A DNA stretch of 5,951 nucleotides from Candidatus Cloacimonadota bacterium (GCA_023230175.1 JALNXV010000232.1:1-5951); one strand, 5' to 3'. Shown: positions 1 through 5,951, counted from the stretch's first letter. The notes: generated by a model not told the origin, from the letters alone. Translations and numbers: made by a program.

Positions 1-1
1 G

Positions 2-1879
2 TCTTTAGTATCTTCAATAGCATATCTTGACTGGAAAGATTTCCGAATTAATATGGTTGACACACCCGGTTATGGTGACTTTATAGGAGATCAAATTACT
101 GCTGCAAGTGCTGTAGAGTCCGTTTTAATTATTGCTAACGCAACAGCTGGTTATGAGGTAGGTTTAGAAAAATCTTTGGAACTACTTGAAAATAATCCGG
201 TTACTAAGGCTGTAGTTGTAAATAAAATGGAACTTGAAAATTCTGATTATTTTAAAGTGCTTGAAAGTATTAAAGAAAATTCTAATATCACTTGTGCCCC
301 AATCTTAATCCCAATCGGTAAAGAATCTTCATTTAAAGGTGTGATTGATGTTGTTAAAGGCAAGGCATATATTGACGGAAAAGCTGCAGAAATCCCTGCT
401 GATTCTAACGATGATTATGAAACTGCTAAAGGTATTTTGACTGAAGCTGTAGCCGAAACCGATGAAGTACTCTTAGAAAAATATTTAGAAAGTATGGAAC
501 TATCAAATGAAGATTTACAAAAAGGTTTGCAAAAAGCTTTGATTGAGGGAACTATTGTTCCGTCATTCTGTTGTTCTGCTATTGCAAATATTGGCGTAAA
601 TGCTTTAATAGATGCTATAATTGAATATCTTCCTTCTCCTGAAGCTAAAAATGACATTCAGATTTTTAATGATAATAAACCTGAAAACTTTATTTGTAGT
701 CCTGACGGTGAAGTTTTAGCTTATGTATTTAAATCAGTAGTTGACCCTAATATGGGTGATGTTGCGTTTACAAGAATATTTTCCGGCTCAATCAAATCCG
801 GTATGGATGTATTTATCCCTGAAAAAGATTCTAAAGATAAGGTTTCTTCTATGTATTATTTTATCGGCAAAAATAGAAGTGATGCTCAAGAACTTAAAGC
901 CGGAGAAATTGGCGGACTTGTAAAACTTAAAGTTGCTAAAGGTCTTAATACTATCGTGACTCCAAATAGTAAAATGAAATATAAAGAAGTGAAATTACCA
1001 ACTCCTGTTTACTGGCAAGCAATCAAAGCTGCTAATCAAAACGATGAAGATAAAATTGGTCAAGCATTAACAAAACTTCTTAGTGAAGACCCTACTGTTA
1101 CTGCTACTATCAATACAGAAACTCATGAAAATGTCTTAGCAGGTATGGGCGAACAACAAATGACCCTAATCCAAAAAAGACTAAAATCAAGATATAAGGT
1201 TGAAGCCGAACTTAAAGTACCAAAAATTCCTTACAAAGAAACTATTATGGGTAAAGCTGATCATAAATATCGCCACAAAAAACAATCAGGTGGTAAAGGT
1301 CAATATGGCGAAGTTTATTTTAGAATCAGTCCAACCGAAAGAGGCGAAGGCTTTAAGTTTATTAATTCCATAGTTGGTGGTACTATTCCATCAAACTTTA
1401 TCCCTGCTATCGAAAAAGGACTAAATGAAACTATGGAAAAAGGTATTATCGCCGGTTGTAATGTTGTTGATATCTGTGTTGATGTCTATTTTGGTAGTTA
1501 TCATGATGTTGACTCCTCTGAAATGGCTTTTAAAATAGCTTCATCTATGTGTCTTAAAGAAGGCTTTATGATGGCTAAACCTATTATTCTTGAACCAATT
1601 CATCTTATTGAAATTATTATTCCAAATGAATATCTTGGCGATGTTATGGGTGATATTTCAACTCGACGTGGTAAAATTCAAGGTATGGAACAGCAAGGTA
1701 AAAAACAAATTCTTAAAGCTACTATGCCTCTCGTTGAACTCTTTTCTTATTTCCCTAATCTTAAATCTCTAACTCAAGGTCGTGGTGTATTTGAGCAAAA
1801 ATTCTCACATTATGAAAAATTACCTGAAGAACTCGCTAAACCTATTATCGATGCTTATCAACATAATTCTGAAGAATAA
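2..1879 (+). CDS. fusA2: Elongation factor G-like GTPase (EF-G-2 type), 5' end outside window
   Basis: This is the C-terminal 625 residues of a ribosomal translocase-family GTPase. The frame is open from base 2, and the 17 residues before the first ATG (base 53) already match EF-G (SSIAYLDWKDFRIN), so that ATG is internal. The P-loop and switch I lie upstream. Numbering from the first visible codon: G3 is DTPGYGDF (20-27), G4 is NKME (74-77), and a G5-like CSA is near 191. Domain II starts around 240 (AYVFKSVVDPNMG). Domain III follows, with GMGEQQ near 381. Domain IV includes KKQSGGKGQYGEV (426-438) and SYHDVDSSEMAF (499-510), and domain V contains RRGKIQGMEQQG. From memory, these regions follow Thermus thermophilus EF-G-2 closely, including DxPGYGDF and the FSHY ending. 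Canonical EF-G has DTPGH and NKMD, so catalysis may differ. The cellular role of EF-G-2 paralogues is poorly defined. The gene ends TAA, 25 bases before a terminator, so it is probably transcribed separately from gatED. The family call is firm; the exact function is not. Confidence 0.93.
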   Translation, partial: SLVSSIAYLDWKDFRINMVDTPGYGDFIGDQITAASAVESVLIIANATAGYEVGLEKSLELLENNPVTKAVVVNKMELENSDYFKVLESIKENSNITCAPILIPIGKESSFKGVIDVVKGKAYIDGKAAEIPADSNDDYETAKGILTEAVAETDEVLLEKYLESMELSNEDLQKGLQKALIEGTIVPSFCCSAIANIGVNALIDAIIEYLPSPEAKNDIQIFNDNKPENFICSPDGEVLAYVFKSVVDPNMGDVAFTRIFSGSIKSGMDVFIPEKDSKDKVSSMYYFIGKNRSDAQELKAGEIGGLVKLKVAKGLNTIVTPNSKMKYKEVKLPTPVYWQAIKAANQNDEDKIGQALTKLLSEDPTVTATINTETHENVLAGMGEQQMTLIQKRLKSRYKVEAELKVPKIPYKETIMGKADHKYRHKKQSGGKGQYGEVYFRISPTERGEGFKFINSIVGGTIPSNFIPAIEKGLNETMEKGIIAGCNVVDICVDVYFGSYHDVDSSEMAFKIASSMCLKEGFMMAKPIILEPIHLIEIIIPNEYLGDVMGDISTRRGKIQGMEQQGKKQILKATMPLVELFSYFPNLKSLTQGRGVFEQKFSHYEKLPEELAKPIIDAYQHNSEE

Positions 1880-1904
1880 TTAAATAAAAGATATATATTA
1901 CTTT

Positions 1905-1930
1905 GGCACTGGTAAAACAGTGCCTTTTTT
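1905..1930 (+). terminator. Rho-independent terminator of the EF-G-like gene
   Basis: A perfect 7-bp stem, GGCACTG (1905-1911) with CAGTGCC (1918-1924), encloses the 6-base loop GTAAAA. It is followed directly by TTTTTT (1925-1930), then G and TTT. It lies 25 bases after the TAA stop and is oriented to end plus-strand transcripts. A hairpin-plus-T-run terminator of this kind is typical of bacteria rather than archaea. Confidence 0.93.
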
Positions 1931-1966
1931 GTTTCTCTTGCAAATATTCCTGTTAGTACTTTGTTT

Positions 1967-2058
1967 TGTTGTCGAGCATACTGCTTGCACCTTTTATCTG
2001 TTGTGAGAGCATCCTTGCTTGCACCTTTTATTTGTTGTGCGAGCATCCTTGCTTGCAC
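1967..2058. repeat. Tandem ~34-bp repeat, about 2.7 copies, with hairpin core
   Basis: Three successive units share the core GAGCAT...GCTTGCAC, with CTTTTATYTGTTGT between cores. The final GCTTGCAC of the units ends at 1990, 2024 and 2058, an exact 34-base spacing. Unit 1 is one base shorter in its left part. Unit 3 forms an 8-bp hairpin: GTGCGAGC (2037-2044) pairs with GCTTGCAC (2051-2058) around ATCCTT, with one G-T pair. Unit 2 has one mismatch in this stem (GTGAGAGC), and unit 1 has lost a stem base and has a 5-base loop. The period is not a multiple of three, so the array is unlikely to encode protein repeats. It could be a palindromic interspersed repeat of this genome or a structured 3'/5' RNA element. 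I do not recognise it as a named family. Confidence 0.85.
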
Positions 2059-2120
2059 GTTACAAACCGGAAAGCTTGTAGAACAATGGTTTAAAATAAT
2101 AGCCTTTATTAGAGTAAAAA

Positions 2121-2149
2121 TTGAGTTGTTATAAAAAATTTTAAATAAT
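2121..2149 (+). promoter_or_regulatory. Possible sigma70-type promoter upstream of gatED (distal)
   Basis: TTGAGT (2121-2126) resembles a -35 box at 4 of 6 positions. After 17 bases, AATAAT (2144-2149) matches the -10 consensus at 5 of 6. Transcription would start near 2156, giving a leader of about 65 bases before gatE. The region is so AT-rich that chance matches are expected. Confidence 0.35.
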
Positions 2150-2163
2150 TCTTAAAAAAACGA

Positions 2164-2191
2164 TTGACAAGATATAAAATAAAAATATCTT
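2164..2191 (+). promoter_or_regulatory. Possible sigma70-type promoter upstream of gatED (proximal)
   Basis: An exact -35 consensus, TTGACA (2164-2169), is followed after 16 bases by TATCTT (2186-2191), which matches TATAAT at 4 of 6 positions. Transcription would begin near 2198 and leave a leader of about 20-25 bases that still contains the gatE Shine-Dalgarno. The first three bases (TTG) are also the most upstream in-frame start codon for gatE. I prefer the promoter reading, because nothing resembling a ribosome binding site precedes that TTG. Confidence 0.45.
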
Positions 2192-2207
2192 TTAAAAAAA
2201 GTCCATT

Positions 2208-2213
2208 GAAAGG
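2208..2213 (+). promoter_or_regulatory. gatE ribosome binding site
   Basis: GAAAGG lies 7 bases before the ATG at 2221. This supports that ATG over the in-frame TTG at 2164, which lacks a comparable upstream motif. Confidence 0.6.
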
Positions 2214-2220
2214 TTGCAAT

Positions 2221-4197
2221 ATGAAAAATATCTGGCAGAAAAACTGTGAGAAAAGCAAGAAAAAAGTTGGCTGGATTGACCTTAATCAAGCAAAATATGA
2301 AGATTATCAAAAGATAGGTTTTATGTGTGGTTTAGAAGTTCATCAACAATTAAAAACTGATAAAAAATTGTTTTGTAGGTGTAAAGCAGGGCATTATCAT
2401 AATTTTAATGACTATGATGCAGAAATTGTAAGACATATGCGTCCAACATTAAGTGAACTCGGTGAGTATGACGGGACCGCACTTATGGAATTTAAAACAA
2501 AAAAAGAGATTACATATAGAATTAATAATAAAACATCCTGTACTTATGAAATGGATGATACTCCTCCTTTTCCTATTAATAAACAAGCTTTAGAATGTGC
2601 TATAAAAATTGCCAACCTTTCTAAAACTAATCTTGTGGGGGAACTTCATATAACTAGAAAACAATATCTTGACGGTAGTATTCCGACCGGATTTCAAAGG
2701 ACTGCTATCATTGGTATAGAAGGTGAAATACCAATTTCTAATAAGAAAATCAGGTTAATTCAATTTAGTATTGAAGAAGATAGTTGTAGAGAAGTATCTG
2801 ATATTGGTCATAAAAGAGTGTATTTTGCTGATAGACTCGGAATGCCTTTGATTGAAACTGTGACATATCCTGATATGCTTACACCTTTTGAGGCTGCTGA
2901 AGCTTGTCAAAATATTAGATTTATCGCAAGAAGTACTAATAATGTTAGAACCGGTATCGGAGCTGCAAGACAAGATGTGAATGTAAGTGTCACAGGCGGC
3001 ACAAGAATCGAAATTAAGGGGGTCGCTCATATTAAATGGATCCCTCTTCTAACCCATAATGAAGCATTTAGACAAGTCGCTTTGCTTGAAATAAAGAAAA
3101 CCCTCAATGAAAGAGTTAATAATATAAAAAAATGGAAGATTAATGCTCAAGAACTTTTTACTGAAGAGTGGAAACATATTAGTTTTTTAAATAGAGCTAT
3201 AGCTGATAATTGTAAAATTTATGCAGTAAATCTACCGAAATTTAAAGAGATTCTTTCTCATTTTACTCAACCCGGTAAAATCTTTGCCGATGAAATTTCT
3301 GATAGACTTAAAGTAATTGCTTGCCTTGAAAAGCCAAATATGATTCATTCTGAAGAATTAATACCCTCACTTAAGCCAAACGATTGGAAAAGAATTGCTG
3401 AGATTCTTAAAGCAAATGAAGATGATGCTCAACTTGTTTTTATCGCTCCGGAATCAGATGTTAAAACTGCTCTTGAAACAATTGAAGAAAGAGCTTTGTT
3501 AGCCTTTGAAGGAATACCAAATGAAACTAGAAAATCTATCCCGGACGGGACCACTATCTTTGAAAGAGTTTTACCCGGTCCTGACAGAATGTACCCTGAT
3601 ACAGATTCAAAACCAATCTCTATAACTCAAGATTTTATTGATAAAGCTTGCCAAGATTCACCTCCGGATTTAAGTTTCAGATTTGACCAATTAAAAGAAT
3701 GGAAAGTGCCTAATGAGGCTTATACATATATTTTAAAAAATAACTTAATGCCGTTAATTGAAAAAATCTCTAATGATTTTAACCTTTCTCATAAGAAAAT
3801 TAGCTTGATTTTTGCTCAAAATATAAAAAATCTCGCAGGGCATATAAAAGAAAAATTTGATTTTAATCTTATCTATGACTTAATTAAATTTTTACAGCAT
3901 AGAGATATAGAGTTTGATCTAATTTATAAAATGCTTCCTGTGCTTTCTCAAAATCAACATATAAGCTTTGAATCAATCCTAACCTTGATTTCTTTCGAAA
4001 AATATAGAAATGATTTTATAATTAATCAAATCGATATCCTTTCTGATATGTATGATAATTTCCCAAAAAAATCTGCTGACCAAGACGCTGCTAAAATAAG
4101 ATGGGTTATGGGAAAAATTAATCATATCGCAATCGGTAATATTTCTCTCGCCGAATTAAAATCTATCGTAACTAAAAAAATCAGAAAAGGAGAATGA
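2221..4197 (+). CDS. gatE: Glutamyl-tRNA(Gln) amidotransferase subunit E (archaeal-type GatE)
   Basis: This is the kinase/transamidase and tRNA-binding subunit of GatDE. It activates the glutamate of Glu-tRNA(Gln) with ATP and amidates it using ammonia from GatD. From the ATG at 2221 it has 658 residues, slightly longer than archaeal GatE as I recall it (around 620-630). The GatB/GatE cradle shows GLEVHQQL (37-44), FCRC (51-54), RPTLSELGEYDG (74-85), DDTPP (112-116), DGSIPTGFQRT (151-161), SIEEDSCRE (183-191), DRLGMPLIE (204-212) and RQDVNVSV...RIEIKG (250-267). The AspRS-like GAD insertion, which separates GatE from GatB, spans about 330-425, with AVNLPKF (335-341) and HSEELIP (376-382). DGTTIFERVLPGPDRMYPDTD (442-462) closes the core. 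A helical domain and a YqeY-like tail (about 620-658) follow. The second Cys pair of GatB (CPxC) is absent, as in archaeal GatE. A Lys-rich stretch of about 25 residues precedes the core. The stop is TGA, 4 bases before gatD. The family assignment is firm; the presence of GatE in a bacterium is unusual. Confidence 0.95.
   Translation: MKNIWQKNCEKSKKKVGWIDLNQAKYEDYQKIGFMCGLEVHQQLKTDKKLFCRCKAGHYHNFNDYDAEIVRHMRPTLSELGEYDGTALMEFKTKKEITYRINNKTSCTYEMDDTPPFPINKQALECAIKIANLSKTNLVGELHITRKQYLDGSIPTGFQRTAIIGIEGEIPISNKKIRLIQFSIEEDSCREVSDIGHKRVYFADRLGMPLIETVTYPDMLTPFEAAEACQNIRFIARSTNNVRTGIGAARQDVNVSVTGGTRIEIKGVAHIKWIPLLTHNEAFRQVALLEIKKTLNERVNNIKKWKINAQELFTEEWKHISFLNRAIADNCKIYAVNLPKFKEILSHFTQPGKIFADEISDRLKVIACLEKPNMIHSEELIPSLKPNDWKRIAEILKANEDDAQLVFIAPESDVKTALETIEERALLAFEGIPNETRKSIPDGTTIFERVLPGPDRMYPDTDSKPISITQDFIDKACQDSPPDLSFRFDQLKEWKVPNEAYTYILKNNLMPLIEKISNDFNLSHKKISLIFAQNIKNLAGHIKEKFDFNLIYDLIKFLQHRDIEFDLIYKMLPVLSQNQHISFESILTLISFEKYRNDFIINQIDILSDMYDNFPKKSADQDAAKIRWVMGKINHIAIGNISLAELKSIVTKKIRKGE
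4187..4192 (+). promoter_or_regulatory. gatD ribosome binding site inside the end of gatE
   Basis: AAGGAG lies within the last codons of gatE, 9 bases before the gatD ATG at 4202. The gatE stop (4195-4197) falls between the site and the start. This arrangement fits translational coupling, which would help make the two partner subunits in equal amounts. Confidence 0.85.
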
Positions 4198-4201
4198 TAT
4201 A

Positions 4202-5584
4202 ATGCTTGATGTATTCAAAGGATATAAAGGTAAAGCCTTAAATGTTTTAAAAAAATATAAAATGCGAGTATGGGGAGATTGTGTCATCGAAACCTCAAGA
4301 GGACTTTTTGAAGGTATTATCTTGCCGCGATCTGAAAATGATGATGATAAACATATTGTTATTAAACTTATTACCGGTTATAATGTTGGTATTGATATTG
4401 ATACAATTATTTCTATGAATGAAAAAGGCTATAAAGAAGCTCATTATAAAATTCCTGAAAAGGAATTTCCTTATACAGAGGGTTTTCCAAACGTAAAACT
4501 ACTCGGTACCGGTGGCACTATAGCTTCAAGATTAGATTATAGAACCGGCGCTGTTATACCTGCCTTTTCTCCGGGAGAACTTTATGGTGCTGTTCCTGAA
4601 CTTGCTGATATTTGTAATTTGGATACAGAAAAACTTTTTGCTGTCTTTTCTGAAAATATGGGACCGGAACAATATAAAAAACTCGCTGTTGCTATCGGTG
4701 AAGAAGTAAAAAAAGGAACCGAAGGTATCATTATCGGACACGGAACTGATACTATGCATTATACCTCAGCTGCCCTTTCTTATATGCTTCAAGATTTACC
4801 TATTCCTGTTGTTATGGTCGGTTCTCAAAGATCATCTGATAGACCTTCTTCAGATGCTGCTTTAAATCTTATTCATGCTGCCTATACTGCAGGTTATTCA
4901 GATATTGCAGAAGTTATGGTGTGTATGTTTGGCCCAACAAGCGATGAATATGGCTTATTACATCAAGGAACCAGAGTTAGGAAAATGCATTCCTCTTACC
5001 GTTCTACTTTCCGTACTATCGGCGATACTCCTCTCGCAACTGTAAAACGCGGTTGCATCGAACCAATAAAACAAGATTATAATAAAAGACGTAAAGATAA
5101 AAAAGTTATTGTTCAACCTTTTTTTGAAGAAAAAGTAGCTATGGTATATTACTATCCTAATATGCAACCGGATATTATTGATGCCTTAGTTGATAACGGA
5201 TATAAAGGAATAGTTATTATTGGTACAGGACTCGGGCATATCAATAAACCTGTATATCCTGCAATAAAAAGAGCTGTTGATAAAGGAGTACATATTTTTA
5301 TGACTGTTCAAACTCTATGGGGATATGTTCATATGTTTGTCTATGATACCGGTAGAGACTTGATGAGCCTTGGTATTGTTCCCGGTGAAAATTTGTTACC
5401 TGAAACTGCATATATAAAATTAGGTTGGACTCTCGGACAAACTAATGACCCTGAAGAAGTAAAAAGACTTATGCTTACTCCTGTATCTCGTGATATTACC
5501 CCCGGCGAACCTTATAATGGCTATATTGTTTTACAAGGCGGAATCCCTGAAGTAGAAGATTTTCTGAAAAAATATCATAAATAA
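4202..5584 (+). CDS. gatD: Glutamyl-tRNA(Gln) amidotransferase subunit D (archaeal-type GatD)
   Basis: This is the glutaminase/asparaginase-like subunit of GatDE. It releases ammonia from Gln (or Asn), which is channelled to GatE. It has 460 residues, a little longer than archaeal GatD as I recall it (around 435-440). Residues 1 to ~75 form the GatD-specific small beta domain (VWGDCVIE...FEGIILPR, HIVIKLITGYNVGI). This domain distinguishes it from plain L-asparaginases I and II. The asparaginase fold follows. The catalytic set expected by alignment to L-asparaginases is all present: Thr103 in GTGGTIAS (102-109), Thr182 and Asp183 in GHGTDTM (179-185), and Lys261 in VRKMHSSYRSTF (259-270). GSQRSSDRPSSDAALNL (207-223) is also a family signature. 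No signal peptide or membrane segment is visible, so it should be cytosolic. It is second in an operon with gatE and is followed by a terminator. Nothing suggests decay. Confidence 0.96.
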   Translation: MLDVFKGYKGKALNVLKKYKMRVWGDCVIETSRGLFEGIILPRSENDDDKHIVIKLITGYNVGIDIDTIISMNEKGYKEAHYKIPEKEFPYTEGFPNVKLLGTGGTIASRLDYRTGAVIPAFSPGELYGAVPELADICNLDTEKLFAVFSENMGPEQYKKLAVAIGEEVKKGTEGIIIGHGTDTMHYTSAALSYMLQDLPIPVVMVGSQRSSDRPSSDAALNLIHAAYTAGYSDIAEVMVCMFGPTSDEYGLLHQGTRVRKMHSSYRSTFRTIGDTPLATVKRGCIEPIKQDYNKRRKDKKVIVQPFFEEKVAMVYYYPNMQPDIIDALVDNGYKGIVIIGTGLGHINKPVYPAIKRAVDKGVHIFMTVQTLWGYVHMFVYDTGRDLMSLGIVPGENLLPETAYIKLGWTLGQTNDPEEVKRLMLTPVSRDITPGEPYNGYIVLQGGIPEVEDFLKKYHK

Positions 5585-5590
5585 ACTAGC

Positions 5591-5610
5591 TATATTCTTG
5601 TGCGAATATA
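5591..5610 (+). other. Small AT-rich hairpin after gatD
   Basis: TATATTC (5591-5597) and GAATATA (5604-5610) form a perfect 7-bp stem around the loop TTGTGC. It begins 6 bases after the gatD stop and lies about 30 bases before the terminator. No T-run follows closely, so it is not itself a terminator. It may shape the 3' end of the mRNA or be incidental in AT-rich DNA. Confidence 0.5.
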
Positions 5611-5798
5611 TTGATTTGCTTTTTAATGTAAATTTCATAACCGAACGTCTGTTCGGTTTTTTGATTTTATCAAAATAATCAATTTTTTAAAAGGATACTT
5701 TTTACCGCTTTTTCGATAAAACTATATGAGATTTTGGTTAGTAGTTTTGAAGAGAGAGTGGTTAAAGTAAGACGAACTAAGAAAAAAATCAATATATT
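5605..5798. repeat. 13-bp inverted repeat pair flanking the gatED terminator
   Basis: AATATATTGATTT (5605-5617) has its exact reverse complement AAATCAATATATT at 5786-5798. The match stops at both ends of each arm. The pair encloses 168 bases including the terminator. No matching direct repeats flank the outer ends, and no transposase is present, so a mobile-element reading is unproven. An AT-only match of this length could arise by chance here. Confidence 0.45.
5639..5662 (+). terminator. Rho-independent terminator of the gatED operon
   Basis: The stem CCGAAC (5641-5646) with GTTCGG (5651-5656) around the tetraloop GTCT is extended by AA/TT to 8 bp (5639-5658). A run of six T (5657-5662) follows. 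It lies 54 bases after the gatD stop and points in the gatED direction. The other strand has no comparable T-run after the stem, so it looks one-directional. Confidence 0.94.
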
Positions 5799-5951
5799 TA
5801 TATGTTTGATAATTGGTAGATATAGTGAGGATTTTGTCAAGGAGATAAAGATTTTTTAAATTTTTATATTGACAGAAAAAGCATAGTTTGTAAATTTTGT
5901 CACATTGGTTGTTAGTTAGCTTATGTTGATTGATGACTGATAGTTCTAAAG
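5663..5951. other. AT-rich tail with no convincing gene
   Basis: After the gatED terminator I find no reading frame with both a start codon and a ribosome binding site. Two ATG-less frames are open: plus strand 5665-5857 (64 codons, TAA at 5855-5857), and minus strand from 5949 down to a TAG at 5722-5724 (about 75 codons, running in from beyond the window). AAGGAG occurs at 5839-5844 but no start codon follows at a usable distance. TTGACA (5869-5874) is an exact -35 sequence with only a weak -10 candidate, TAAATT (5891-5896); it could belong to a gene starting beyond the window. Confidence 0.5.

Larger units (their letters stand above)
1880..2220. other. Intergenic region between the EF-G-like gene and gatE
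   Basis: No gene is supported in these 341 bases. From left to right they hold the terminator of the EF-G-like gene, a T-rich spacer, three ~34-bp tandem repeats with a hairpin core, a very AT-rich stretch with two promoter-like sequences, and the gatE ribosome binding site. A minus-strand reading frame from a GTG at 2058 down to 1858 is rejected: it is built from the repeat, runs through the terminator and overlaps the end of the EF-G-like gene. Confidence 0.7.

Noticed and set aside
53..55. ATG at base 53 as the start of the EF-G-like gene
   Set aside because: The frame is open to the left edge of the window and the residues before it match EF-G just ahead of the G3 motif, so this Met is internal and the gene is cut by the window edge.
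1858..2058. Minus-strand frame of 66 codons starting at a GTG inside the repeat array
   Set aside because: It is made of 34-bp repeats whose period is not a multiple of three, passes through the terminator of the EF-G-like gene and overlaps that gene's last codons. No ribosome binding site or family resemblance is seen.
1967..2058. CRISPR array
   Set aside because: The units are contiguous tandem copies with no unique spacers, only about three are present, and no cas gene lies nearby.
2061..2080. Short inverted repeat TACAA/TTGTA just after the repeat array
   Set aside because: Only 5 bp of stem with a 10-base loop and no T-run; expected by chance.
2221..4197. Bacterial GatB
   Set aside because: The AspRS-like GAD insertion and the GatE-type HSEELIP and RMYPDTD motifs are present, and the second zinc Cys pair of GatB (CPxC) is missing. 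The partner gene is gatD, not gatA/gatC.
4202..5584. Ordinary L-asparaginase (ansA/ansB)
   Set aside because: The N-terminal GatD beta domain is present, there is no signal peptide, and the gene is 4 bases downstream of gatE. Together these identify GatD.
5831..5902. 9-bp direct repeat ATTTTGTCA (5831-5839 and 5894-5902) around a TTGACA
   Set aside because: Short and AT-rich with no consistent operator layout; it could be operator half-sites, but nothing else supports that.

Overview
The window is AT-rich DNA carrying three plus-strand protein genes, all concerned with translation. I read it as bacterial. The first gene is an EF-G paralogue of the bacterial EF-G-2 type. Two stops are followed by GC-rich hairpins with T-runs (rho-independent terminators), and both downstream genes have AAGG/AAGGAG Shine-Dalgarno sequences. 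Synonymous sites lean strongly to A/T in all three genes. I cannot name the phylum from the sequence; an AT-rich, uncultured or host-associated lineage would fit.

Layout. Bases 2-1879 hold the 3' part of the EF-G-2-like gene; its start and first GTP-binding motif lie upstream of the window. A strong terminator (1905-1930) closes it. The 341-base gap that follows contains three copies of a ~34-bp tandem repeat with a hairpin core (1967-2058), then a very AT-rich stretch with promoter candidates. Next comes a two-gene operon: gatE (2221-4197) and gatD (4202-5584), separated by 4 bases. It ends with a small AT hairpin and a second strong terminator (5639-5662). The last ~290 bases hold no convincing gene, but they contain an inverted repeat and two unexplained ATG-less open frames.

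How the genes work together. GatD and GatE form the GatDE Glu-tRNA(Gln) amidotransferase. GatD hydrolyses glutamine (or asparagine) to ammonia. GatE phosphorylates the glutamate on mischarged Glu-tRNA(Gln) and amidates it to Gln-tRNA(Gln). GatDE is classically the archaeal enzyme, while bacteria normally use GatCAB or GlnRS. A complete, apparently intact gatED operon beside a bacterial EF-G-2 gene is therefore the main point of interest. The EF-G paralogue is also unusual: it has Tyr where canonical EF-G has its catalytic His (DTPGY for DTPGH), and Glu where the G4 motif normally has Asp (NKME).

I found no CRISPR array, tRNA, rRNA or transposase.
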